Shown here: in pieces, positions 22,140 through 32,941 of the stretch
Position numbering within the stretch: position 1 is the stretch's first letter
Layout: each line of letters begins with the position of its first letter
Assembly (NCBI RefSeq): GCF_030247195.1
Contig: NC_080672.1
Span: 397,375,037 to 397,439,036 of the forward strand
From: Topomyia yanbarensis
Taxonomy: Eukaryota > Arthropoda > Insecta > Diptera > Culicidae
Length of the DNA: 64,000 nucleotides
Direction: 5' to 3'
Notes under the pieces: model-generated
Told to the model about the DNA's origin: nothing
What the model saw: only the letters and a program-made list of their open reading frames with translations
The model's database searches: none
Position numbers and translations under genes: made by a program

Positions 22140-24250
22140 GGTTTAAATTTTACCAAATGGTTTAAATATTTCATCGAGTTGATTGATGATGTAGATGTAT
22201 GTCTTACAAATATCATTACAACCTACAATTCTTTACTTGCGGAAAACACTAGAACCGTCTCCAAAACTTTTAAATGTAAAGGCGTTTTTTGTCCCTGGAT
22301 CAATTTCGATTTGTGGACACTGATTAAAATCAAAAGTAATTATCTGAAACGAGTAAAAAATAACCCCAATGATGAAAACCTCAAAGCTCTTCTGCAACAC
22401 ATAACTAAAAAAGTTAATGTAATGAAAAAGCGGTGCAAAAAGGCTTACTTTGAAAACCTTCTATCCAACACAACTCATTCAAAACTTTGGAAAAACATTA
22501 ATACCATTTTTGGTCGTTCAAAGTCGGATGTTCCCATCAGCCTAATTTCCAATGATATCAGAGTCACTGAGACTAAAGAAGTATGTAATGTTTTCAACGA
22601 ATATTTCTCTAGTATTGGCAAAAATTTGGCTGACAATATTCCCACAAGTCCCAACTCAAATCCTATTACAAATATACAACACGTCCAAGAAACAATCTTC
22701 TTGCGTCCTGCAACTATAAACGAAGTGATCCTTTTGATTAAAGGCCTCGAAAAAAATAACAGTTGTGGTCCTGATAAGATCCCCGCTAGTGTTCTTAAGA
22801 GTAACTGTACCACTTTTGCAAACATCCTAACCAAAGCTTTTAATTTAATAATTCAAACCGGCAGGTACCCAGACTGTTTAAAAATAGCCCGAGTAATTCC
22901 AATTTTCAAAGCTGGTGATCCAAACCAACCTTGCAACTATAGACCAATTTCAACATTGTGCGTTTTCAATAAAATTCTTGAGAAATTGCTCATCACTCGA
23001 CTACTCGAGTTTTTGAACAAACACAACATAATTTACAACTACCAGTATGGGTTCAGACAGGGCTGCAGCACTTTAATTGCAATGACCGAACTACTTGACT
23101 CCATCATTAGTCAAATTGATAGCAAAAGAATTGTTGGTGCCCTTTTTCTGGACCTAAAAAAAGCATTCGATACTCTGGATCACTCAATCCTGCTTAAGAA
23201 GTTAGAATGCTATGGTATCAGGGGATTAGCAAATCATATTATTCGTAGCTATCTGTCGTATAGAAACCAATTCGTATCTATTGGAGACTCGTGTAGCTCT
23301 TATAGACCAATAGAAATAGGAGTGCCCCAAGGCAGTAATATTGGGCCACTGTTATTTTTATTGTATATCAATGACCTAGGTAGACTCGGGTTAAAAGGGA
23401 CTCCTCGTCTTTTCGCGGATGACACAGCGTTGTTCTATCCGAACAACAACTGCCTGGATATTGTACGCGACATTGAATCGGATTTAAAAACACTAACAAC
23501 GTATTTCAACGAAAACCTTCTTTCCTTGAACCTATCAAAAACTAAATATATGCTGTTTCGTTCATCTAGAAGAGCTATAGGCGTGCATCCAGACCCAAGA
23601 ATGGGACAGTCTGTAATTCAGGAAACTAACTGCTTCAAATATTTAGGACTTCACTTAGACCCCACACTCTCCTGGATTGAGCATATAACATCTATAGAGA
23701 GAAAAGTTGCATCGTTATGTGGGGCTATGCGTAAAGTATGCTCTTTTGTTCCCCAGCATGTACTTCTAAAATTTTATTATGCGCACATCCACTCATTGCT
23801 GAACTACCTTGTATCTGTGTGGGGCCGTGCCAGTATCTCGAATCTGAAAAAGCTACAAACGCTTCAAAACAGATGTCTTAAAATTATTTATAAAAAACCA
23901 TTTATGTACCCTACTATTTTGTTATACAATAATAATGCCCATAACATTTTACCTTTGCTTGGGTTGACTAACTACCAAACAATAATATACATCCACAATG
24001 CTTTGCATAATACTATTGCTCATAATAATCTAGAATTTACAACAGGCATTCGAGCTTACAGCACTAGACAAGCCAATCATTTGTTATACTCCAGAGTATC
24101 CACGAACCTTGGTCAAAGACGCATTTCTTTCATCGACCTAAGTTATTCAACCAGCTTCCTACTGATTTAAAGCAAATAACATGTCGCACTCGTTTCCAAG
24201 CAAAATTGAAACTAATTTTAAAAAATAAAATAGGAGAATTTTTAATATAA
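22140..24250 (+). pseudogene. non-LTR retrotransposon ORF2: reverse transcriptase (5'-truncated, one frameshift)
   Basis: The frame is open from 22140 to a TAA at 24168. It covers the linker, then the RT domain: RVIPIFKAGDPNQPCNYRPI, YGFRQGCST, LDLKKAFDTLDHSILLKKL, IGVPQGSNIGPLLFLLYIND and the catalytic LFADDTALFY, then the thumb. No endonuclease is present because the copy starts in the linker between endonuclease and RT. Shortly before the stop, a one-base deletion near 24136 shifts frame; the other frame continues with KLFNQLPTDLKQ to a TAA at 24248-24250, the usual C-terminus of CR1/L2/Jockey-like elements without RNase H. RT motifs look undamaged, so the copy is young. It could not move without its 5' part. 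Clade is given from recalled family features only. Confidence 0.9.
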
Positions 24251-24637
24251 ACTTCGTTCACCACCAATCGAGCTTATTCCTTTAGTTATAATTGGTTAAC
24301 ATTTTTTTTTAATAAAAACAATTGATAAATGCATTTTTTCTAGCAATAAGTAATAAATAAATTTAAATTATTATAAGCTTCCTGCAAAGCTACGATGGGA
24401 CCCTTAAAAGGATTCTTTTCCGCTGGGTACTCGCCGTAGCTTCTTGTCAAATTTTGTGTTTTGTCGGTCTCGTATTGTTTTTTTTTGTTCTCAGCGTTTC
24501 CGCGATTCGTAACTTTGTTTTGTTGTGCTGACCTTTTTTTTGTACGCTGAGAACTGATGTGTCCACTACCAGGGGGCTCCGTTTGTGAGCTTTTTGGTGT
24601 GGGGGTGAGAGGCGGGCTATTAATAAAAAAAAAAAAT
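22140..24637 (+). mobile_element. 5'-truncated non-LTR retrotransposon with A-rich tail
   Basis: The element runs from the truncated ORF2 through a 390-bp 3' UTR to AATAAAAAAAAAAAA at 24623-24637. The left junction lies within a few bases of 22137. I found no convincing target-site duplication on comparing the flanks. Confidence 0.8.
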
Positions 24638-25792
24638 ATACAAGTTTTTTTTTATATTTGCTTTTGCAATTTTTTTACAAAACCAATAATTGAAAAGCAA
24701 TATGTATCCAACGTGTGGTAAAAATTCTATCCTTAAAATTAGTTTGTTATAAAAAATATTTGTCGTTGACCATATTTATACCACCAGGATGCCCGATTTG
24801 CTAGCAAGTCGGGCTCTACAAGTACATTTGTCCTGCGTTAAGCCAAACCGAACTGAGTGTCATAATTTTTTCTTGTGTTTTTCGTGCCAAAATTCATTTC
24901 TCAATAACTTATCATTCACATAGAAAGTTAAAAAACACTTACATGCTTTCGTTTGCTATTTCAGTTCCCAAAAAATAATAGATATTGAAGTTTCTAGTGT
25001 TACAACAGAGCATGTACCTCAAAATGGCGCTTGGTCCTCTTTGGCTTATCATAGGCCATTACAAAAATGGTACAGAACTAACATAGCGGCTCTCAATCTT
25101 TTTCATATCAGGGACGCCTTCAAAATTAGCCATGGTTGTTGTGGACCCGCATTTATATTTAATTTTGTTTTATTTGACACTATGCGTTAGCATAACTGAG
25201 CTGTGAAATTGTCATGTTTTTATATAATGTAAAAATAAAAGAATAACACAAAGTTACAGCTTATACTGCGTTTTCAGTACCTCAGTTGGCGGTGATGCAT
25301 TAGCTGTGTCGTCCACCACAACATGGGAGTCAGCCTTCGCTCGTCTGTATATTAAACTGGCACGTTAGAATATGCCCAGAGTATGTGCACAGCGTTACTC
25401 ACCAATCGCGTTTTAACAACACGAACGGTTAGGAATTCTACTGAATTTTTTTTCTCAAGTATTGTTTATAGTGGATTTCACTTCTCCGTATGTTGATATA
25501 AATCTTTTAATGTGTTCTGGTTTAATCCGCGGCGCTAGGTCGTATATACGCACTTCAATTTTATCATCATCCATACATTGGTTTTAACATTGTCATATTT
25601 GAAGCCGTGTTGCATGTTGTTCTTTGCAATAAACTTTTCTGTCTGGACTAAACTTTTAAACGATACTTATACACAGTTTCTCACGTAGTGTAACTGTTTT
25701 CACTTATAATAATAGTTCAATGTCTACTGTAGGACAAAGAAGTAGATAAAGTCAATCGAAATAATATTTCCACGCTTTATGGGCACTTTTAT
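24638..25792. other. no gene; possible left part of a hAT-like element
   Basis: Mostly AT-rich. GCGGCTCTCAATCTTTTTCA at about 25085 resembles the GATTCTCAAC-type ends of hAT elements, and a loosely matching inverted sequence (GTTGAGAATCATTG) occurs at 27399-27412, beyond the nested MITE. The similarity is weak. Confidence 0.25.
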
Positions 25793-27185
25793 CATAGACT
25801 AACAGACATAACACTATGAGGGAATTCCCTCAAAAATATCGATCCGGCAATTTTCACAGAACACCAGCTCCGCCTTTTATATACAGTCCCAAACATTCCC
25901 AACCACTACACATTAGATGCGCATTTGCGGCGTATTGGGCTTGCGGAGAGTAGTCTGTGTGCTTGTGACGAGGGCTATCACGACATCGAGCACGTTGTCT
26001 GGGTGTGCGCCGGGTATTTGGACGCCAGGTCTCAGTTAAAGGATTCCCTTCGGGCCCGAGGTAGACCACCCAATGTCCCAGTCCGAGATATGCTGGCAAA
26101 TCATGATTTCCCCTATATGTCCCTTATTTATACTTTCATAAAAGTGATAAATATCCCAATTTAGCCCCTCTCTTTTATTTCTCGTTTTTAGAAGTTTCCT
26201 CCTGCCTTGTGGAACCGATCAGCTCCAGACTGTCACTATGTAACCGCCGTCGCTCTTACCACTACGGAAACTGAACCGAGAGCGACTCGAGGTCCCATGA
26301 CTTTTGAATGATTCCCCGCGGGTCCGAAGAATACCATCCGCTAATCCGACCTACTACACTGAGGCGCTAATTGGTTTCGCTGATCTCCCGTTTGTCCGAA
26401 AGTTGCAAGTTTTGCTCTTCTCTCCCGGTCATCATCTACGCATTCTCTCCCCTGCCCTTGATACAACTCCTTCTACACCGATTTTGAAAATAATCCCCCC
26501 TCTGAATATCTTGACCAAGCATAAGTCTCCGATAAAAAAACAAATTTATATTCCGTATTCCTAGTTTTAAGATATTTGTAATTTTACCTCTTTGTTAAAA
26601 CTATTGTCCCCCATCTTGTAAATAGAATAGTATCCCTAGTTTTAAAACACCGGTGAAATTTTTCATAAATATTTGTTCCCCCTTTTGTGTACCAAACCAT
26701 ATTGTTAGTTTTAAGATAAATGTAAATATTTCCTAAAAACTACTACTATTGAATTCCTTGTTTTAAAAATTTTCATAAAAAAAAATTTTTGCCCCCTCTC
26801 TTGTATATAGAATTTTATTTCTAGTCTTAAGATAGCTGTAAAATTTTTCTCTTTCATAAAAAAAATATTTCAACATTGTAACCTCCTAGTTTTAAAATAT
26901 CCAAAATGTAAAAACAAAAGAATTTGGCACCGCCAAGCTAACGCATTTGTGCCTATCAAATAAACGAAATGAATAAAAAAAAAGTCCCAAACATTCATTT
27001 GCTGGTGGGTTACCCCTCAGGTTTGGGAACAATTTCTCACTAGTGGTCTATCTCCCATACGTTTGTTCATATGTCAGTGGCGCCATAATTGCAAATGTGG
27101 CCACAGTCCCAACTACAAATACATTTAAAATGATCGTCAAAGCGGGTGAAGCATTGTTTTCGAGTGTTATGTCTGTTAGTCTGTG
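25793..27185 (+). mobile_element. CACAGACTAACAG MITE, copy 1 (split by a LINE), TSD CTTTTAT
   Basis: Ends CATAGACTAACAGACATAAC and GTTATGTCTGTTAGTCTGTG are inverted matches, flanked on both sides by CTTTTAT (25786-25792 and 27186-27192). Removing the inserted LINE (25899-26983) and one copy of its 13-bp duplication leaves about 295 bp that aligns throughout with the reverse complement of 32639-32934. TIRs beginning CA and 7-bp duplications would suit P-like or related superfamilies, which is inference. Confidence 0.9.
25899..26983 (+). mobile_element. 5'-truncated non-LTR retrotransposon tail, TSD GTCCCAAACATTC
   Basis: Flanked by exact 13-bp copies of GTCCCAAACATTC (25886-25898 and 26984-26996) and ending in ATGAATAAAAAAAAA. 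The 5' end enters a pol C-terminus in frame: HLRRIGLAESSLCACDEGYH then IEHVVWVCAGY, i.e. the C-x-C...H...C cysteine cluster found at the end of I/Loa/R1-type ORF2 proteins, ending at a TAG near 26164. The 3' UTR carries about six degenerate repeats of CTAGTTTTAAGATATTTGTAAA (starts near 26561, 26636, 26705, 26757, 26821 and 26886). Confidence 0.88.
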
Positions 27186-27192
27186 CTTTTAT

Positions 27193-30100
27193 GTTCTGTT
27201 GCTGGTTCATTTCACTGCGCAACTGGTGGCGATGATATAATACTGCTTGTGAAGATAAATTTTGTTTTGTTAGCAATATATTATTTTCTGTTTGTTGCGA
27301 AAAAGCTTAAAATTTAAAGATCCATCCGGAAAAAAATGTTCATCATCGCGGCTCTTCAGAAACCTTACCACGGCCCCCTAGGGGTGTGCGGATCCCGAGT
27401 TGAGAATCATTGAACTAATAAATAAACATATAAACTAATGCTTATATAACTTTTAGCATAAATGCCGTGAAAATATGTGTAAAATCATGTTACATAGTTT
27501 CGATTTCGATCATGTTACAGTTTTGATTAATAAACTGAAATGTTTTGAAGGCGAAAAAATTACTAAAGTTTGTAAGCCGACAGGGAAACAAAAAAAATGG
27601 AATGGGTGGAAAAATACTTACCTTTGTACGAGTACGATGCACTCCGTAGCGTGTATTGTGTATGTAACACAATGCTCACCGCTGTTCCTTATAATCGATC
27701 ACATTTTCATGTATATTTGGTTTGTTTTCGCTCTTGTGAACGTTTCGGTAGGTCTAGATAGGTGTAATTTTTTCACATTTGTATATAAAAGTTTGGGTTT
27801 AGTAAAGCTTCAATTCTCCCCCAGTTGTGAAAAAGTAGTGCTAAATTTGCTATCCATCAAGCTATGGTGGTGGTGGAAGGCGGTTTGCTTACCTCTAGTG
27901 GTCATCGCACAGAGGAGTAACTGTAGTCGAATCCTGGCCAAAATTATTTGCTGCTGCTATTGCACTTATTATGAACTAAAAATATACAATAACAATGTTC
28001 TTGTTGCATAATCCATCGTAACATTTCGACATACTTTCCTAAACTGGTGGAAATCTCACAAGGAAATTCGTTCAATAACCAGTCAACAAAGGGTGGAGAA
28101 AATTATAGTAGGAAAAGCTTAGCTCCCAAGACAAGAACCCAACTAAGGATTATGGCAGATCTGCATAGGAATTATGTATATCATCAGAGACATTGTTGTC
28201 TGGTTTTTTGTTATCACAAGCAGGGATGTAATGCACCTCAGAGCAAATAAAGAGAAGAATAAAAACGCTCTTTGCACTTTTCATGTGAACCACCGCTCTT
28301 CTCTTTCACAATAAACCTCTTCACTCAGATGTGTGTTGCTCCCATACGTGCATTGTACTCCATGGCTGCACACCTCAAAGAGTATAAATAAAGAGGCTCT
28401 TTAGTGTGAATCTTGGTCCCACGCGCACGGAAGCAGAGAAGGCAACCAAAAACCATTTTAATAACGTTCTTCCTATCAAACGTTGTAATTTGATTCGCCT
28501 TCCTACCGCTTACCAGTAAGGGGAGGTACAAAAAAGTGGCTCTTCAAGGTGACTCTTTGAACGAAATTGTGCAGCTCTTGGTTCACAGATCTTTCTCTTT
28601 TTCGTTTTGTGCGGTCGTTCTGCACATCGCAGTGTTTTAGTGCTGCTCTATTTTTCATCGTTGTATTTCGCTATTGTGTGAGAAAATAACAAGCCTGGTC
28701 ACAAAATAGCACAACTCGATCAATCGAGAAGTTGGCGCTTATCATAATCGTGTTTTGCTATATCTCAGTAACCCAGCAGCATTTAATAAATCTGAAAACG
28801 CCACTTTGTAGAGATTTTAAAATAAAGTAGCATGGCATATCTAACTCAGTTAACCCAAAATGGCGTTTTTTTTCATAAGATAGCAAAACAGCGACGAAAT
28901 AATGTTAGTAATTTATGGAGGAATTTCTTCTGCATTTTTGAATATCTTTTAATGCGGCTAAATCATGAATATAGTAGATTATATTTAAAATTCGTCTCAC
29001 AAAAGAAAAAAAAGTATCCAAATATGCATGCAATTTCGAAATTATCACCGGCGTCAATAGCTTATTGCTAATCGCGATTGTTGTCGATTGTAAGAAAATA
29101 AACTAACTTTTGCTCGGAATCTGAAGCTAGCTATGGTCTCCCAGTTCATATAGTGCAGAGATTAGACACAAAGCAATCTGATACGTATACGTATGATGTC
29201 TGCTTACCCTATGTGGGGAGAAATTAGCCCAGCGTTCTTTGACAATTTTTTGCGACATGAATTGTGTAAGAGTTTGTTGATCAAGATATCTTCGATGCCC
29301 GTTATGAGATTATATGTTTGATGTTCTTATATTCAACAATGCAATTCAAGATGTCGGACAAAATGAAGTGCACTAGTTTTGGTTTTAAAAAACCTTCTAT
29401 AATCCACCTAGTTGTGCAGTTCTAATTTACCTAAACTATTATTCCATAACTGGTTATGTTTAACAGTCGGACTACCAAGGGGATCAAAAAAATGGGAACA
29501 CTTAAATTTACCGGTCAAATCTCAGCTATTACCTAATCAATTACAATCGATTGGTGTATAAAAGGCTATAAGTCATTGCTTTAAATTTAAAGTTATATGA
29601 CGATTTTTTTTAAATTCTGAATTACTTCGTATTTACTGAACTTTTCCTACTACACACCATTATTTTGATATTTACATATACTCTTAGAAAAAATGAAAAT
29701 TACATATGACGTAAATAAAGTAGCGACATATTTTTCTGTCTGATAATAGAATTTTACATGTTATGATATGTAAAATTAAATATTGTGATTCTTTTTATGT
29801 AAAACTCAGACTGAATGACCTAGGAAAAGCCGAACAACTCACATTTTTACATGTAATTAAATGTAAATTTATGTGAATTGCGACGCTCCTTTTATGTGTA
29901 TCTGGCAATACGTAAAATTACAAGATTTTTTTGCTGTATACAGTGTTGAGTTTCTCCAGCTTGGAGAAAATCATTGGTGTAAGGAAAATTGAAAATGGTT
30001 GACAAACGGCCAAGATACGATTGTTTAAACTGAAAAGCTCATTTTGCTGTACTGACTTTCAGTTACTGTTTTGATAATTACTTCGGATATACATATTCCG

Positions 30101-30225
30101 AGTGTTAAATGTCTGCAAAATTATTATATACAAGCGCTCGACTACCACTAACCTGAAACCTGGCGTTGAAACACTAGCAACAAAAATGGAGAATATTTAA
30201 ATTAGCTATGGAATTTATGTTTCTA
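27193..30225. other. no gene recognised; repeat fragments
   Basis: Contains the second copy of the ACTCCGTAG...TGCTCACCGCTGTTC motif (27640-27690), a 178-codon open frame (27475-28011, no ATG at its start, Cys/Val-rich, no family), and AAAATTACAT/ATGTAAAATTAC inverted words around 29690-29935 that look like MITE debris. No gene is supported. Confidence 0.3.
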
Positions 30226-30937
30226 CTTCGTCTCATCAGAATCCGACACTAACTTAGTGACAAAACTAAGCTAGCGTTGAATTGACGCTAGCTCCAAAAA
30301 CGGAAACAGTAATTGTGTTCCTGAGCCAACTTCTAGTCAAGCGTATTGTCTCGATAGAAAAGGAGTTCATTTTTAAGCTGATGAGAACTAGTAAAATCGA
30401 AATGAAATTTCGCATGTGGCCGATAACTTCAACCCGTAATACAAGAACCAAAACTCTGATTAACATGAAATGCTGTAGCTTTCATTTGAGACTAAATTTG
30501 TGAAAATCAAGTCAGTCATTACTTAGAACCAGATGTGGAGTCAATTCAGGAACTTTGTCACTTTTCCGCAGCTTCTGGTTCCGCCAAAGGTGTCCAAAGT
30601 GGTTAACGTGGGTTTGATTGGGCATCAGTGAGCTGAAGCTATAAATCCAAGTAATAGTAATCTTTTAGATAACATGCTGATTCCGATTAATATGGGAATT
30701 TCATGCGTAACCGCACTGTTCAACCGGTAACTCCGAAACCGGAAGTCGGAATTAAATGAAATTTATTCACACTGGCTCTCATCAGATTAAACAGAACATT
30801 TTCGCCTTGCGCGTCATCACGAATAACTAGGTGTTTGCTCCGGAACACCAATCGTGTCTCCGTTTTTGGAGATACCATCCATCCGGCGCTAACTTAGTCC
30901 AGTCACTAAGTTAGTGTCAGATTCGGATGAGACGAAG
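30226..30937. mobile_element. TIR element with 36-bp ends (CTTCGTCTCATC...GACACTAACTTAGTGAC)
   Basis: Left end 30226-30261 and right end 30902-30937 are inverted repeats differing at 2 of 36 bases. A further partial copy of this end sits alone at 42928-42966. Both ends continue into inner hairpins (GCTAGCGTTGAATTGACGCTAGC on the left, CTAACTTAG..CTAAGTTAG on the right). The interior includes degenerate TTCATTTGAGACTAAATTTGTG and TCCGGTTTCGGAGTTACCGG words related to the CTTTCTCATA family, suggesting shared ancestry or nesting. Confidence 0.8.
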
Positions 30938-31373
30938 CCGAACCGCAATTTCCATGACTAATCTTACTGGTGGTTGAACTCCAATCCTCAATTTACGGAC
31001 ACTCGACAATCGCCAAAGCAAACTGTGAGGCAACAAATACTTGATGTTTCCTATTTCCTCAATCATGCACAAATGAGTAGTACCGCTAATATTTATAGAT
31101 TCGACTAATATTGTTGTTCCACGTCGAAAAAAAAAATTAATCATATTTTACCAAAGAAAAGCAAAGAATTTTCTTCTTTTGGTGGGTGAAAATGTAAAAT
31201 TTTTAAAGATGGATTATCGTCTAACTAAACCTATAACAAAGAACCAAGCGCTAAAATAATTAGTTAAAAGGAATCAACACAAAAAGCACTATTATTTCTG
31301 TTAGAGGGTGGATCAATTGAAAATTGGTCAACTTAAATTTAGAGCTTTTTTTTAAATCGTCCATTTAAAAAAC
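30938..31373. other. no gene recognised
   Basis: AT-rich sequence without supported features. Confidence 0.3.
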
Positions 31374-31985
31374 TTGAATGCGCCTGATTTTGTGAGTGTG
31401 TGTGTATGGAATGTGGCTTCTATTTTATTTTTGCCATTTTTCAATCAGCTGTCAAAATGGCGCCGAAGCAAGAGTAACAACTTATTAAAGAAAGAAAAAT
31501 ATTTCCACATGGATTGGGCTAAATCGCTGAGAGTTGCCAAACCGATTGTGACAAGCTTTAGTGTTCGAAGAATGACTGCCGACGGCTAGGAAACCGGGAT
31601 CAGCAGGAAACCGAAATCAGAATTTCGCAGTAGCTGGAAAAAGAGTGGCTAGCACGTTCGAACATAATCCTAACCTTCTCATTAGAGATGTCGGCAACAA
31701 ATTGAGCATATCGCACATAACCGTGCAAAGAGCCAAGAAAGGAGCCAGGCTGTCAACGTACAAGGTTACAGTAATACAGAATCGAGATGGCAAGCACGGC
31801 TAAAGCAAGAGTGCGTAAGTTGTACACAACATTGTTGATAAAGCTTGATTGCGTCGTAATTGACGTTCAAACGTACGTCAAAACAGATTGCATGGAATTC
31901 TGAAGTTATGGCTTTTACAGGCTACCAAAAAAAATAAGTTTAGGCAGAAATGGTTTTCATCGCATCAGCTACGATGAAATACAAT
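31374..31985 (+). pseudogene. Tc1/mariner-type (D37E-like) transposase relic
   Basis: Conceptual translation in shifting frames gives an N-terminal DNA-binding region (DWAKSLRVAKPIVTSFSVRR), then KLSISHITVQRAKKGARLST with YKVTVIQNRDGK. There follow ARVRKLYTTLLIKLDCVVID with QTYVKTDCMEF, and KNKFRQKWFSSHQL. The DCVVID...TYVK block corresponds to the first catalytic aspartate segment of Tc1/mariner transposases; the residue usually following it is altered. Several in-frame stops make the copy dead. The CTGCCCATA MITE copy B begins 21 bp beyond. Family resemblance is recalled and was not searched. Confidence 0.65.
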
Positions 31986-32005
31986 ATTTATATATAAGAA
32001 GTTAA

Positions 32006-32253
32006 CTGCCCATATATGCATAAGAGTCCCATAATGAAAAACAGCAAGCCGAGAAAAACGCTGTTCAAGATTTACATTTTTCATTAAGCCTTATGGATGG
32101 GACAACCATGTTTTGGTATTTATTCGATATTTTCAGAACAAACCTCATAATCCTATGTGTGCATTATGATTCAGTGGTGATGCAGAATACAATCCAACAG
32201 ATATCTCATTTTCGACAAAAATCCATATGGGACTCTTATGCTTATATGGGCAG
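32006..32253 (-). mobile_element. CTGCCCATA MITE, copy B, TSD TTAA
   Basis: Inverted relative of 17588-17846: terminal CTGCCCATATATGCATAAGA and TCTTATGCTTATATGGGCAG, flanked by TTAA at 32002-32005 and 32254-32257. Length is 248 bp. It sits immediately downstream of the dead D37E-like transposase. Confidence 0.85.
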
Positions 32254-32257
32254 TTAA

Positions 32258-32631
32258 GGACAGCACTAAACAAAACAACATAGCCGTGTGAACAGCCCCA
32301 CAATGGTAAACACCTAAAAATGCGCAACCAACAATTCTAAGGTTGACCTGAAAGAACTCGCCACTAGCGAATTTGCAAACGCAGCGGCTTAAGTCGCGGT
32401 GCACATAGCACAACAAACGTGAGTCATTGTGTTGCTCGAAGAATTAATGATTGTTTATAGGTATCCGCGGTAAATAATCGATTTCCAATGACACCGGCTG
32501 CAGGTGTTTATACGATTGTATAGAATTTGGCTGTGCCAATATTAATTAACGTAATTATTTACATAGGCGTGGCGTTTTCATGATTGTGAGCACATCGATA
32601 CAAATGCATAATTATGTTCGGGAAATAGAGC
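32258..32631. other. no gene recognised
   Basis: Possibly the continuation of the transposase relic, but no clear motif was found. Confidence 0.25.
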
Positions 32632-32638
32632 GTTCAAC

Positions 32639-32934
32639 CACAGACTAACAGACATAACACTCAAAAACAAAGCATCGCCCGCTTTAACGGTCATTTTAAA
32701 TATATTTGTAGTTGGGACTGTGGCCACATTTGAAATTATGGCGCCACTGACATATGAACAAGCTTATGGGGGATAGACTACTAGTGAAAAATTGTTCCCA
32801 AACCTGAGGGGTAACCCACCAGTAAATTAGTGTTTGGGACTGTGAATAAAAGGTGGAGCTAGTGTTCTGGGAAAATTGTCGGATCGATATTTTTTGAGGG
32901 AATTCCCTTATAGTGTTATGTCTGTTAGTCTGTG
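32639..32934 (-). mobile_element. CACAGACTAACAG MITE, copy 2 (intact), TSD GTTCAAC
   Basis: A complete 296-bp copy: CACAGACTAACAGACATAAC at the left, its inverted match at the right, and exact GTTCAAC duplications at 32632-32638 and 32935-32941. It is oriented opposite to the copy at 25793-27185 and serves as the empty-site control for the LINE insertion there, since it has one uninterrupted GTCCCAAACA stretch. Confidence 0.92.
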
Positions 32935-32941
32935 GTTCAAC

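Noticed and set aside
25085..27412. A complete hAT element enclosing the nested MITE and LINE
   Set aside because: The proposed ends (CTCTCAATCT and TTGAGAATCATTG) match too weakly and no 8-bp duplication was found; kept only as a possibility.
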